A stretch of 64,000 bases of DNA. Origin: Sesamum alatum. Its lineage: Eukaryota; Streptophyta; Magnoliopsida; Lamiales; Pedaliaceae. Under the pieces are notes generated by a model. That model was not told the origin of the DNA, made no database searches, and worked only from the letters and a program-made list of their open reading frames with translations. This document shows positions 37,064 to 48,979 of this stretch, in pieces. The stretch is taken from the NCBI GenBank assembly GCA_034509735.1, contig JACGWO010000001.1, positions 12,292,854-12,356,853 of the forward strand, read 5' to 3'. Each line of letters begins with the position of its first letter. The first letter of the stretch is position 1. The translations under genes were made by a program, and so were the position numbers.

Positions 37064-37189
37064 GCACTTGGATATGAATTTGATAACGATGAGTTTCATG
37101 CTTATGTTCATGGTAGATTATCGTATGAGCTGCTAAAACCTGACCCACTGCTACGAAATCTTGTATTATCCATGCCCCAACAGAAAATA
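37064..37189 (+). pseudogene. orphan exon of a HAD pyrimidine 5'-nucleotidase-like gene
   Basis: A 126-bp exon of exactly 42 codons with both splice borders intact (TTGCAG before, GTATGT after). The peptide contains ALGYEFDNDEF, HGRLSYELLKPDP and NLVLSMPQQKI. This matches the cap region of plant haloacid dehalogenase-like hydrolases of the At5g59480 / SDT1-type nucleotidase family. The neighbouring exons, including the catalytic Asp motifs and the expected FTNAD continuation, were not found nearby. Most likely a captured or deleted gene fragment. Confidence 0.7.
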
Positions 37190-37759
37190 GTATGTCGAAT
37201 TCAAATATTTGAACTTCTTTTGGAGGGTACTGGGGTGGGGATAAATGTTTAAATTATTCAATTCAAACAAACATGCATGCAAATGGCAAAGAAAACAAAA
37301 CCAGTGTTCAACAGAAAGCAAAACCAAAGTCACCACCCTAGCAAGGACCTACAGACCTTGAGAAAAGAAAACAAAGACAACAGACTCACAATCAAAACAG
37401 AGCATTAAACACAGAGAGTACCCAGCTGAGTACGAAATTGAAGCAGGTGGGGGATTCTTCTTCTGACACAATTGAAGCAAATATTCACGGACTTCTCTTT
37501 TTCGTTCTCAGATATTCTTCGATGATAGCGTTCGTAACATTGCCAATATAAAAACAGTTGGTCTTCACACTGTAATTGTAAGTTAAGAAAATTTTTAGCA
37601 CATATATTAACCAAATTCCAATGTTATGAGAAATCCTGCTTCATATTTTGACGTAATTGGATACCAAAATGCCACTGATCATAACAAATCTGCGACTGAC
37701 ATAATTCTATCCTATGTGCCCTTTGTTGACGGTGGGTTCATGCTTTGAAAATTCAGGCC

Positions 37760-38450
37760 GGTGGCTTACCTCATTCCCCAACCTAATTCAGCCTCCACTT
37801 GGCCTTTGTTTACCAGGGGTGTAATAAGTTCAAGAGTCCAAGTTGGCTGCAACAAAGTTGATGGAACGAGTGGAACCAAGAAAGAACCACAAATCCAACC
37901 GACCACGAGAGCTCCAAATCCAATAATGGCAGCTCCAGGCAAGCTTTTGTTTTTGTCATTGAGGAAATATATGCAAGCTGCAAGAGACAATGCCACCTGA
38001 AAAGCAGGTCCGGCTTCAGCAGAAATTCATCACACTCCAGCATGCCATGAAACCAAATAGGAATAATCGTCTGAGAATGATCACAGCAGGGGGAACCTCC
38101 ACAAAACTGAGCAAGTTCTTAACCCATGGTGGGGATTCTTCAACCTTTTTCTGGAGCCTAGTTTTTAGGTTAATTTTTGTTTTCTTCCTATTTTTGAAGC
38201 TGGTCATGAGTAGTTTCTCGAAAGTAGCTTCTATTGATTCAGCACTTCTCTCGTGGCCGGCATATTAGGTTAACAAAAAGTTCCGAGCACTCCAAACTTT
38301 TTCCTCAGAAGCATCAGTAGTTATGCCCAGGCGCTTATAAGGATCCCAGACATTTAGTCTACGGAATTTCGCGAGGCTGCCTTCATATGGCGCATCAGCC
38401 GCACACTTGGGGCTCCTAAAACCCAAGCAGCAAGGCGTAATTTTTCTCGA
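37760..38450 (-). pseudogene. CPP1-like (DUF3353) chaperone-like protein, broken copy
   Basis: Reading leftwards on the minus strand: a J-like segment with [10 protein letters not shown] (about 38340) and [12 protein letters not shown]; then [20 protein letters not shown]; then hydrophobic segments [13 protein letters not shown] and [17 protein letters not shown]. This order (J-like domain, then C-terminal membrane helices) is that of the plastid DUF3353/CPP1 family, which stabilises protochlorophyllide oxidoreductase. Defects: an in-frame TAA shortly after ARNFLLT (about 38267), a one-base insertion near 38030 that shifts the frame after ACWSVMN, and loss of the last membrane segment after LELIT. 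The domains run on without introns, which suggests a processed copy. Confidence 0.7.
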
Positions 38451-38958
38451 ATTGCCTCGAATTGAGATTCACTGGCCAAGGAAAGACAGAGGAAAAGGTA
38501 GGGTTTGAGAGAAGAGCCGCGGCCATGAGACGAGAAACTATATCCTACTCTATTATTCGAAGCATAAACTTCTCTTTCGTTTCTGGAATTTGGAGCTCCG
38601 TTGATTAAAGAGACGCCATGAATTCGAGGAGCAAAGAAGCACCTTGCAGCCCCAAAGTCAAGTAGAAATAAATGTGTCAGGTACACGGTGGATGGTAAAT
38701 TGCAGCAAGTGGAAGGGTAAATTTGACAATATCCTTGAAATGGTAAGGCTACAAGAGAAAATGAATAAAAATGCCAATTTTGGTGGGCTGAATGACAAGT
38801 TAGTCATGGCCACTTCGACCTTGACTAGTTTGTGCAGAATTCGTGGTTTAATGACGGGCCAATGACCAAACTTATGGGCCATGAATTTTGTTAGTAAACA
38901 AGATATTATCCTTGATTAACAAGGATATCAAAGCTAATCCTTACTAATAAACATGGCC
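38451..38958. other. spacer with possible 5' part of the CPP1-like copy
   Basis: A minus frame (38354-38686) may hold the degraded N-terminal part of the CPP1-like relic. No other gene is seen before the PRISE stop codon. Confidence 0.35.
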
Positions 38959-41032
<2,074 letters not shown>

Positions 41033-41163
41033 CTTCAGCCTTAAGAAAACAAGGATTACTGTGTGCAATGTGTGAGTTTCTTAAAGGGATTTTGCTCGTC
41101 AACTTTGTTTGTGTGAGATATATATAGAGAGATGGAGGGGCAAAATTGACAGCATATTATTAA

Positions 41164-41443
41164 GGGATAATTACATATACACCTCTAACTCATAATCTTT
41201 TTACACAAATCACTAATGACTTTTAAAAAATTACATATACATTTCTGAGAAACATCAACATCATTCGACACAAAGCATTCATATTTTTTGTAAAATTATA
41301 CGTACGCCCCCAAAAACGTCAACATCATTACATAGATTATCTTTGTTTAACGATTGTGAGAGATAGTTTTTATAATTTCGTAAAAAAATATGAATAATTC
41401 ATATAAATAAACCATACATAAGTGGTGCAAATGTAATTATCCC
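41164..41443. mobile_element. foldback MITE upstream of the PRISE gene
   Basis: GGGATAATTACATATACACC at the left and GGTGCAAATGTAATTATCCC at the right are imperfect inverted repeats. Element about 280 bp, non-coding, beginning some 130 bp upstream of the PRISE start codon. Confidence 0.65.
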
Positions 41444-41449
41444 TAATAT

Positions 41450-42490
41450 TTACTATTTTTATACACAAGAAAAGTTAAGACATTGATCATGTGAAGAGAC
41501 GACGGAAATTGAAGAAACAAACAATTTTCTTTCAATTCTTTATGTTGTTGGTAGTGGTAGCCATGCACGAATTAATCAATCTTAAATAGAGTTGGTGACT
41601 GGTAATACCAGTTATTCCCAACCTAATCGTAATTAATAAAATGAACTCGCGCTGCGCTCGTGCCATAAATATATATATATATATAATTTGTAAAAGATAT
41701 AAGTTTGTGATTATTAATTTTAAATATAATTCAAAAATATTTTAATTATTCTTATATAAAATATAATTAATGACAATAAAATTTCATTGGTATTGGTAAC
41801 ATTTTGGGTATTTAGATTAATATATTTTTTCTATAAATGTTCTCAAGGAATTTTTTATTATTCTTCTGATATATATATTCTGTAAAAATAAATTTATTCT
41901 CAGGATACATAAATAGGTTAGATAAAAGTAATTAAGATCTAAAAGTGTATGTACTCAACAAAATTATACTTATTTTAATTGTTCAATATCAAGGGTTGTA
42001 CTTTTGATTTCCTAGCCTTAGTTAATATATTTATGCATGTACACAGATGTATTACTATAGATATAAAAGTTCTATATTTATATAAATTTGATGACATTTA
42101 TACTTGATTTTTGGAATTATTTCTTCACCTTGGTTGTCAATTTTTCTTTAGTAGTTGATATTATTCCACAAATAAATTTTATTTTGTAGGTATAATTATG
42201 TATCTTTATAATTACATACAAAAGAATATAATGGTTTTAAATTTATCATTCACGGTTTGAGGAGAATAATATGCATGTAAACATGTTATTATGTTTTTGA
42301 GTTTATAAAGATATATTTATTTATTTTTAATTAAGATCACTCATCTAAATAGTTAGCTAGATGTTCATAATTATTATATTCTTTCAAGATTCTTTTTCAT
42401 TAATGGATAATTAAATTTTATTAGTACATTTTCGTAATTAAAATAATCAGGCCAATTAACTAACTCAGAATATTATACTACTTTATATGA
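41450..42490. other. intergenic, AT-rich
   Basis: No gene. A GC island ctcgcgctgcgctcg at about 41646-41660, within AT-rich DNA, resembles the hairpin near a Helitron end, but termini were not defined. Confidence 0.35.
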
Positions 42491-42499
42491 TTAAAGCCA

Positions 42500-42805
42500 T
42501 TTTTGGTCCTGCATGTAACTATAATTCATTCTCATTTTAGTCCTTTATTTTTTCAGGGTTTCAAAAAAGTCCTGTAACTTTTTAATTGTCATGATTTTGG
42601 TTCTCTTTTCGCCGGAATTTTTTCACGTCGCCGGAAATGTCTGAAATTTGGGCTGCCACGTCAGACATTTCAGCAACTTTGAAAAAATTTCGGCGAAAAG
42701 AGGACCAAAATCGTGACAATTAAAAAGCTACAGGACCTTTTTAAAACCCTAAAAAGATAAAGGATTAAAATGAGAATGAGATATAGTTACAGGACAAAAA
42801 AAATC
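42500..42805. mobile_element. foldback element, nearly full-length inverted repeat
   Basis: The left arm (tttttggtcctgcatgtaac...) pairs with the right arm over almost the whole 306 bp, meeting near 42650. Flanks ttaaagcca (42491-42499) and tttaagcca (42806-42814) form a 9-bp target duplication with one mismatch. A transcript would form a long hairpin. Confidence 0.75.
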
Positions 42806-42814
42806 TTTAAGCCA

Positions 42815-43481
42815 TACTTTATATGTTATATTATTATTATTTTCTAACACTCTTCTATTTTTCTAATAATATTAATTTTAATAAAAAATATGCATAGTTA
42901 AACATATTAAACTTAATATTTTAATTTAATATTAAAGTATCTTGTGAATTTTTTGAAGCTTGTATTGTGAGTGACTTAAGCAACGCATAGAACACAAGGG
43001 AAAGAAATGTATAATGTAAAAAAGGGCATAATTTCACTTTTGATACCTCAATTGTACCTTGTTATTCAGTTTTAGGGTTCGTTTGGTTCAAATGAGAGGA
43101 AAGGGAAAGTGAAAGGGGAAGGGGGAGAGGAAGGGAGAAGGAGAGGGGAAAGAATAATAGTTTTCTTTCAAGTTGCTTGATATGATTGGAATGAGAGTAA
43201 ATCTGAAATACTTTCCCTTGTGTGGTATGAGAAAATTAGATTGAGAAGAAAAAACTAATTTTTGTAATTTTACAGGTTAACCCTATCTTCATTTTGTATT
43301 AGAAAATAAACAAGTTAATATTATACTAATATCAAAGATCTAAAAATCTTAGTAATAAAAATATATATCAAACAAGGATAATAATACTTTTTTATTAATA
43401 AAAAACATTCATCAAAACGAATATTGTTCATTTATTCTAAACTATTTAGTTTAGATAAAATAAAAATTACTCGTGTCAGCG
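42815..43481. other. intergenic, no feature
   Basis: AT-rich, with a purine-rich stretch of gaggaaaggg type at 43096-43155. No gene recognised. Confidence 0.4.
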
Positions 43482-44674
43482 TGTCACAGGCCGTCCTTTA
43501 ACTAGGAGTGCCGGCTGTGACTTGCGGAGGACGTGCGGGCGATAAGGGGATGTCGGCCCGGCACGTGGGAGCGCAATGGTTCAAGCGGTACGCGATTCGG
43601 ACGTCGGACGAAGGAGTTGTGAAAAAGGTGTGCTCCTCGGCCATTTCAGGGACTTCGAATATCTACTGCTAGAACAAGGGAAATTATTTTTAAGATTATT
43701 ATAAGGGGGACAGCAGTGGTGAGCTCCAGCCAGTCCCCCCGTGCAGCGAGGCACTAAATGGGCGATTCCCTTGGGGCATGATGGGGGCCTCAAGGGCCGG
43801 CTTTAGGCACCTCGAAGGGAGGGCTAAAGTCCCCGATCGGTATGGGAACCGAACGGGCGGCGTGGGGCCAGGATGACACACGTTGGGCAAGTAACGCGTC
43901 GAGAGGCTCCGTGTGATTGCGAGGATGCCCCGCAGGCTGCGGAAGGGCATAGGCAATACCTCTCGGGCGGAATGAGCGATCGAGGCGAAGCATTGAAAGA
44001 CCTCGTGAGCTACTCGTGTCATGAGCTATTGGGTTCTAGCCATGCACGACGATCCGTTGGCCAAGATACGCGGTCGTGGGGCGACTCCGCGCTATGGGCA
44101 AGTTATGAGGCCACGCCGAAAGGCAAGGAGGCATGTTGGGCATGCCGTGCGAGACTGATGCGAGATGTCGGCATAGAGTTGGGCCAAGGACGGATGATGT
44201 TGCCCTACTCGGGCGAGGCATGCGAGACGGGCATGGCAAAGACATGCGCCGGTAATGCACCGAGTGATTGTTGTGCGTGCGATGGGCGTTGTGGGCGTAA
44301 GTTGGCCCACAGTGCCGAGATGGGGCGAAGATGCTCCGAGCCATTGCGAGAAGTATCGGCAGGGCCCGAGATTGTGGGCGAGATACATGATGGCAAGCTA
44401 GCTAGTTGGGGCCGGACATGAAGGCGCGCAAGGCGCGAGAGCCGCGACCCTCTGCGAACATGGGCATTCCGATAGGCGAGTGCTTGGGCGCAAGGTGCCG
44501 CACAGGGATGCTGTGCGGATGTCGCGCTAGTAAGCTGCGGGTGTCGAAGACACATGGTCGGGAGACCGAGAGGACTCAAATGGAGGAAGGCCGGTCGAAA
44601 GGTTGTGAGCAACCTGAGAGGCATCACGGGCAAAATGAAATATTCTGCTGCGACAAAAGAGTCCGCCCGTGACA
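43482..44674 (+). repeat. left LTR
   Basis: 1193 bp, beginning TGTCACAGG and ending CCCGTGACA, so TG..CA with a 6-bp perfect terminal inverted repeat TGTCAC/GTGACA. Open frames inside on both strands are products of GC richness. Confidence 0.88.
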
Positions 44675-44676
44675 CT

Positions 44677-44688
44677 TGGTATCAGAGC
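44677..44688 (+). other. primer-binding site (initiator tRNA-Met type)
   Basis: TGGTATCAGAGC starts two bases after the LTR, the standard plant sequence complementary to the 3' end of initiator methionine tRNA. A near copy, TGGTATCAGATC, follows at 44727. Confidence 0.88.
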
Positions 44689-46680
44689 CTCGGTTGCCTG
44701 ATGGGGCCGAGGCGAGTTACAAGACTTGGTATCAGATCCCAGATAATCCCGCTCCCAAAGGACGAAGTGCGCACTTGAGAGGAAAGTGTGGCACCTGAGC
44801 TCTACAGCAGGTAGAGGCGAGTTGAGACCGTTTTGAGACAGAATCAGACCGAATTACACCACTGTGCCAGTGTTGGTTTGCTGCGTGTGACTTTGAAGTG
44901 CTTCAGTGAGCCGATTGTAAGACAGAATAGTTTTGGGGGATGTTCGCCACAGAATGTGAAATCGGTGGCATCCTTTTGTGCCCGTTGGGGCTGCTTGTGA
45001 GTAAGTTGCGACGGTCCAACCTTATGATGTATTGTGTGGATTGGCAGTGTTGTTGGCATGATATGTGTTGGAGCAAGCTGTCAAGCCGTTCCCGAAAATT
45101 TTGTTTTAGGATTAATGATGTGGGAATCAGATTTCAGAATTCATCTTGGCTTCCCTACGAGGGAGGGAGACATGCCGATGCGTCGGGTGGACTGCGAGAG
45201 CCACGTTTGCGCGATTTAGCAACCATGTGTGCAGGAATGCTGCAAGTCAGGAGACGATTAAGGCGTTGAGGCCGTTCGGTGGGTGAAGTATCACCTTGTT
45301 CAGAAACCTTCCAGCGGGGAAGGATGAACAAATGTTGAGGTGCTGAGGCACAGTTGCACAGCAGGTGCATGCAGAGCAAGCCACCCTTGGGTTGCAAGGA
45401 GTGGACGCCTAGACCCCTTTTTACGTGGACAGTGTTGCGCATGGAAAGTGTTCCGAACAATGTGTTTGGGCAGAGCTGAGAATGTTGGGATGAAGTTCTC
45501 GTGGAAGAGATGGGGGTGCATCGAGCGAAAAGATGACACGCTCCAAGAACCAGAGGGCTGAGATCCGTAATATGTGATTTGAGGCAACTTGTCCGGAGCT
45601 TGTGTGGAAGAAGCCCACCAAGCAGTTTTGTGTGCTCATCAGGAGTACAAGTTGAGCTTGAGTGGAAGAGAGACCACTAAGCCGCGTGAAGTGCTCGTCA
45701 GGAGCATTGTTTGAGCTAAAATGAGAACGTTCCTTGAAGAAGTTCTGACACCATATGTGGGCTCTTTGGTCTAAGGATTTCCGAGAGGGACAACCGAGTT
45801 GAGATTGTGGGGAGCATCAGGCTCCATTGGCACCATGAGCGGCATGGTATAGTTGGGTCGGAATTAAATCGCGATCCTGTGTGTGTTGGGTGTGGACTGA
45901 GACGTCTGCATCGTGTTGTTGGCCGGAATGGGACTTGAGAGTTTCATCGTGCGGTCGTGTTAGGTTGGGACTCAGATCCCAATCCCCGTTGTTGGTCAGA
46001 CTACAGTCTTGATCTGTTGTCGGATGTGAGAGCAGAAGAATCCTCATCCTGCCGTCGGATTGGGGGGGAGGGGTAATCCCAATCTTGCGGTCAGTTGGGG
46101 GCGAAGACCTCAACAGTTGTGCAGAGTCAAATGGACTCGTTGAGGAGAGAATGGGACCAGCATGCGACGGGGTTCCGATGTTTTGAGCGAGGCCCAAGGT
46201 GCTTTACAGTTGGGTTCAGTGTGGTCGATCAACCACAGAGGCGGATTTCGTGCTTGCCGAGGACGGCAACACATCGAGTGGGGGAGAGAGTGCGTCCAGC
46301 ACGCACAGACTTCAAGATCAAAACCTGTTCCAGATCAATTCGGGTGTATATGAGGCACTGTTTTGAGGGACATGATTCGTTCTAGCTCAATTCCGGGTGT
46401 ATATGAGGCACTGTTTTGAGGGACGACACAGTATGACGGCACACTTGACGAAACTTGCGGCACAGTTTGTTACCCACCAGTCACAGAAAGAGAGTGCAGA
46501 ATGTCGACACAGACTTCAGACTTGGGGATTTGTGTGTATTGAGACACTATCCATGGGGGCAAACTATCAGTTGAAGCAACAGATGAGGGAGAGAGTGCAG
46601 CGTGACGGCACAGACTTCAGGCCTGAGGGATTGAGTGTACAGAGACACTATCCGTGAGGGCAACCATCAGTTGTGGCAAC

Positions 46681-46828
46681 AGTTTGGGAAGAGAGTGTAG
46701 AGATGTACACAGACTTCCAGCTTGTGTTCAGTTTGGGAAGAGAGTGTAGAGATGTACACAGACTTCCAGCTTGTGTTCAGTTTGGGAAGAGGGTGTAGAA
46801 GCGTACACAGACTTCCAACTTGAGTTTC
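46681..46828 (+). repeat. 49-bp tandem repeat, three copies
   Basis: Units start at 46681, 46730 and 46779 with agtttgggaagag.gtgtag and contain gtacacagacttcca. More divergent relatives of the unit occur from about 46488 to 47025, so the whole 3' half of the interior seems built from this motif. Confidence 0.85.
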
Positions 46829-47218
46829 AGTGAGAAATGGAGTGCATTGAGGCACTATATTTGTGGAGGTAACCCAGCTACAGAGGAAGTGAGTGCAGAA
46901 TGAGAGTACAGGCTTCCAGCTTACACTTTTGTGTCGAATTGAGTGCATTGCGGCACTATTCGGGGGAGCCAACCACCAATTGAGGGAGAGGGTGTAAGAT
47001 GAAGTACACGGACTTCCACTTGTGTTGAGCAGGCCACTATGGGGTGCAGATGAGGCGCCATCGGGGTGGAGACAACGTGTTGTGCTGCAGAGGCACTCAC
47101 GCAGATGGGTTTAAAAGAGCCAGAAGTCGGTCTGGTGCTGCGTGATACTGGGAGGAGTATTAGGTATTGCATACACTTCAATTCTTTGTGTATGTGTTGA
47201 CGAGGACGTCAACAGATC

Positions 47219-47231
47219 GAGTGGGGGAGGA
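47219..47231 (+). other. polypurine tract
   Basis: GAGTGGGGGAGGA lies directly before the right LTR, the expected site for plus-strand DNA priming. Confidence 0.8.
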
Positions 47232-48057
47232 TGTCACAGGCCGTCCTTTAACTAGGAGTGCCGGCTGTGACTTGCGGAGGACGTGCGGGCGATAAGGGGA
47301 TGTCGGCCCGGCACGTGGGAGCGCAATGGTTCAAGCGGTACGCGATTCGGACGTCGGACGAGGGAGTTGTGAAAAAGGTGTGCTCCTCGGCCATTTCAGG
47401 GACTTCTAATATCTACTGCTAGAACAAGGGAAATTATTTTTAAGATTATTATAAGGGGGGACAGCAGCGGTGAGCTCTAGCCAGTCCCCCCCGTGCAGCG
47501 AGGCACTAAATGGGCGATTCCCTTGGGGCATGATGGGGGCCTCAAGGGCCGGCTTTAGGCACCTCGAAGGGAGGGCTAAAGTCCCCGATCGGTATGGGAA
47601 CCGAACGGCGGCGTGGGGCCAGGATGGCACACGTTGGGCAAGCAACGCGCCGAGAGGCTCCGTGTGATTGCGAGGATGCCCGCGGGCTGCGGAAGGGCAT
47701 AGGCAATACCTCTCGGGCGGAATGAGCGATCGAGGCGAAGCATTGAAAGACCTCGTGAGCTACTCGTGTCATGAGCTATTGGGTTCTAGCCATGCACGAC
47801 GATCCATTGGCCAAGATACGCGGTCGTGGGGCGACTCCGCGCTGTGAGCAAGTTATGAGGCCACGCCGAAAGGCAAGGAGGCATGTTGGGCATGCCGTGC
47901 GAGACTGATGCGAGATGTCGGCATAGAGTTGGGCCAAGGACGGATGATGTTGCCCTACTCGGGCGAGGCATGCGAGACGGGCATGGCGAAGACATGCGCC
48001 GGTAATACACCGAGTGATTGTTGTGCGTGCGATGGGCGTTGTGGGCGTAAGTTGGCC
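47232..48057 (+). repeat. right LTR, truncated
   Basis: Starts TGTCACAGG and follows the left LTR closely with few substitutions and single-base indels, but ends after gtaagttggcc. The last ~370 bp, including the terminal GTGACA, is missing. Confidence 0.88.
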
Positions 48058-48211
48058 AAATTGATAAATTAAACTTAAAATTTATACCAAATTGATAAAT
48101 TAAATTAAAATCATGTTTAAAAGATAAATATACTAAAATTCAATTTTTAAATTTAAATATCTATATCAATATAATATTTTAAAATTTAAATTTATACCAG
48201 ATTGATAAAAT
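48058..48211. repeat. 110-bp tandem array, left part
   Basis: AT-rich monomers starting ttgataaatt at 48061 (shortened), 48092 and 48202. The last is cut by the MULE. The array resumes at 52891. Confidence 0.8.
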
Positions 48212-48979
48212 GGGATAATTTCACTTTTGGTACCCCAGGTATGGCCTTATGCACCTCTGGTACCCCAGTTTCCATGTCATCAATATTGATACCCGAAGTT
48301 ACCTTTTTTCATCGACCTGAGTACCTGCCGTTAGTCGGCCGTCAGAGTTAACAGTCAAAGTCACGCGTGAGTCACGTGATTATGGCAGGGGTTGTTGTCT
48401 CCCCAACTCATTTCACCTATTTGCTGAGAAAAAACGAGCGCGAGTGGTCTCTCTATGAAAAAACCCTAAATCCCCAAATTTGAACCCCTAATTTTAATAC
48501 ATTTCTCCCCAAATCTCCCCACAAAACTCTCTTTTCTACCGTGTAAGTACTGAATCAACCACAAACAATCGATTACTTTTGGAGTTTGGCGAAGTCGACG
48601 GTGAATCGAAGGGCATGGCGAGGAGAAGACAACCGGAGTCGATCGATGTCCCTCAATACGGTATGTTTTCAGTCTAGTGGATGCGAATGGGTTTCAAAAA
48701 TTAGGATATGAAATTGGTTTCAGAAATTTAGGAGGAAATGAAATGGGTTTCTGAAATTAGGGTTTATACAATTTAATTTTGGGGCTTTTTCGAAACTTAT
48801 GGCTTCTGATGAAATTTGTATGCAATTTGTATTTCTGATGAAATTTGTATGAAATTATGCTGCAATTTGTATGAAATTATGCTGCAATTTGTATTTGCTG
48901 GAATCTTGCAGCATGTATTTTGCTGAATTGCTGAAATTCTATTTTTTTTTCTTTTTCTTTTTTTGGTTATTCTTATGTA

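Larger units (their letters stand above)
43482..48057 (+). mobile_element. LTR retrotransposon derivative without proteins (LARD-like)
   Basis: Two long direct repeats (43482-44674 and 47232-48057) flank 2.56 kb of moderately GC-rich DNA. A primer-binding site follows the left repeat and a polypurine tract precedes the right one. No gag, protease, reverse transcriptase or integrase motif was found in the interior, so the element would need proteins from elsewhere. The right LTR is cut at about 48057 by AT-rich repeat DNA. The few differences seen between the LTRs suggest a fairly recent insertion. Confidence 0.85.

Noticed and set aside
41640..41665. GC-rich hairpin ctcgcgctgcgctcg as a Helitron 3' end
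   Set aside because: No CTRR|T terminus at the right distance and no 5' partner could be found.
43873..44675. Long open frames (up to 182 codons) in the left LTR on both strands
   Set aside because: GC-rich chance frames; the + strand frame is not kept open in the right LTR and nothing resembles gag or pol.
44940..46657. Open frames of 60-126 codons in the LARD interior
   Set aside because: No known domain, both strands equally open, and repeat-derived sequence.
46681..46828. Regular short repeats as a CRISPR array
   Set aside because: Plant nuclear context; the units are contiguous 49-bp tandem copies without unique spacers.
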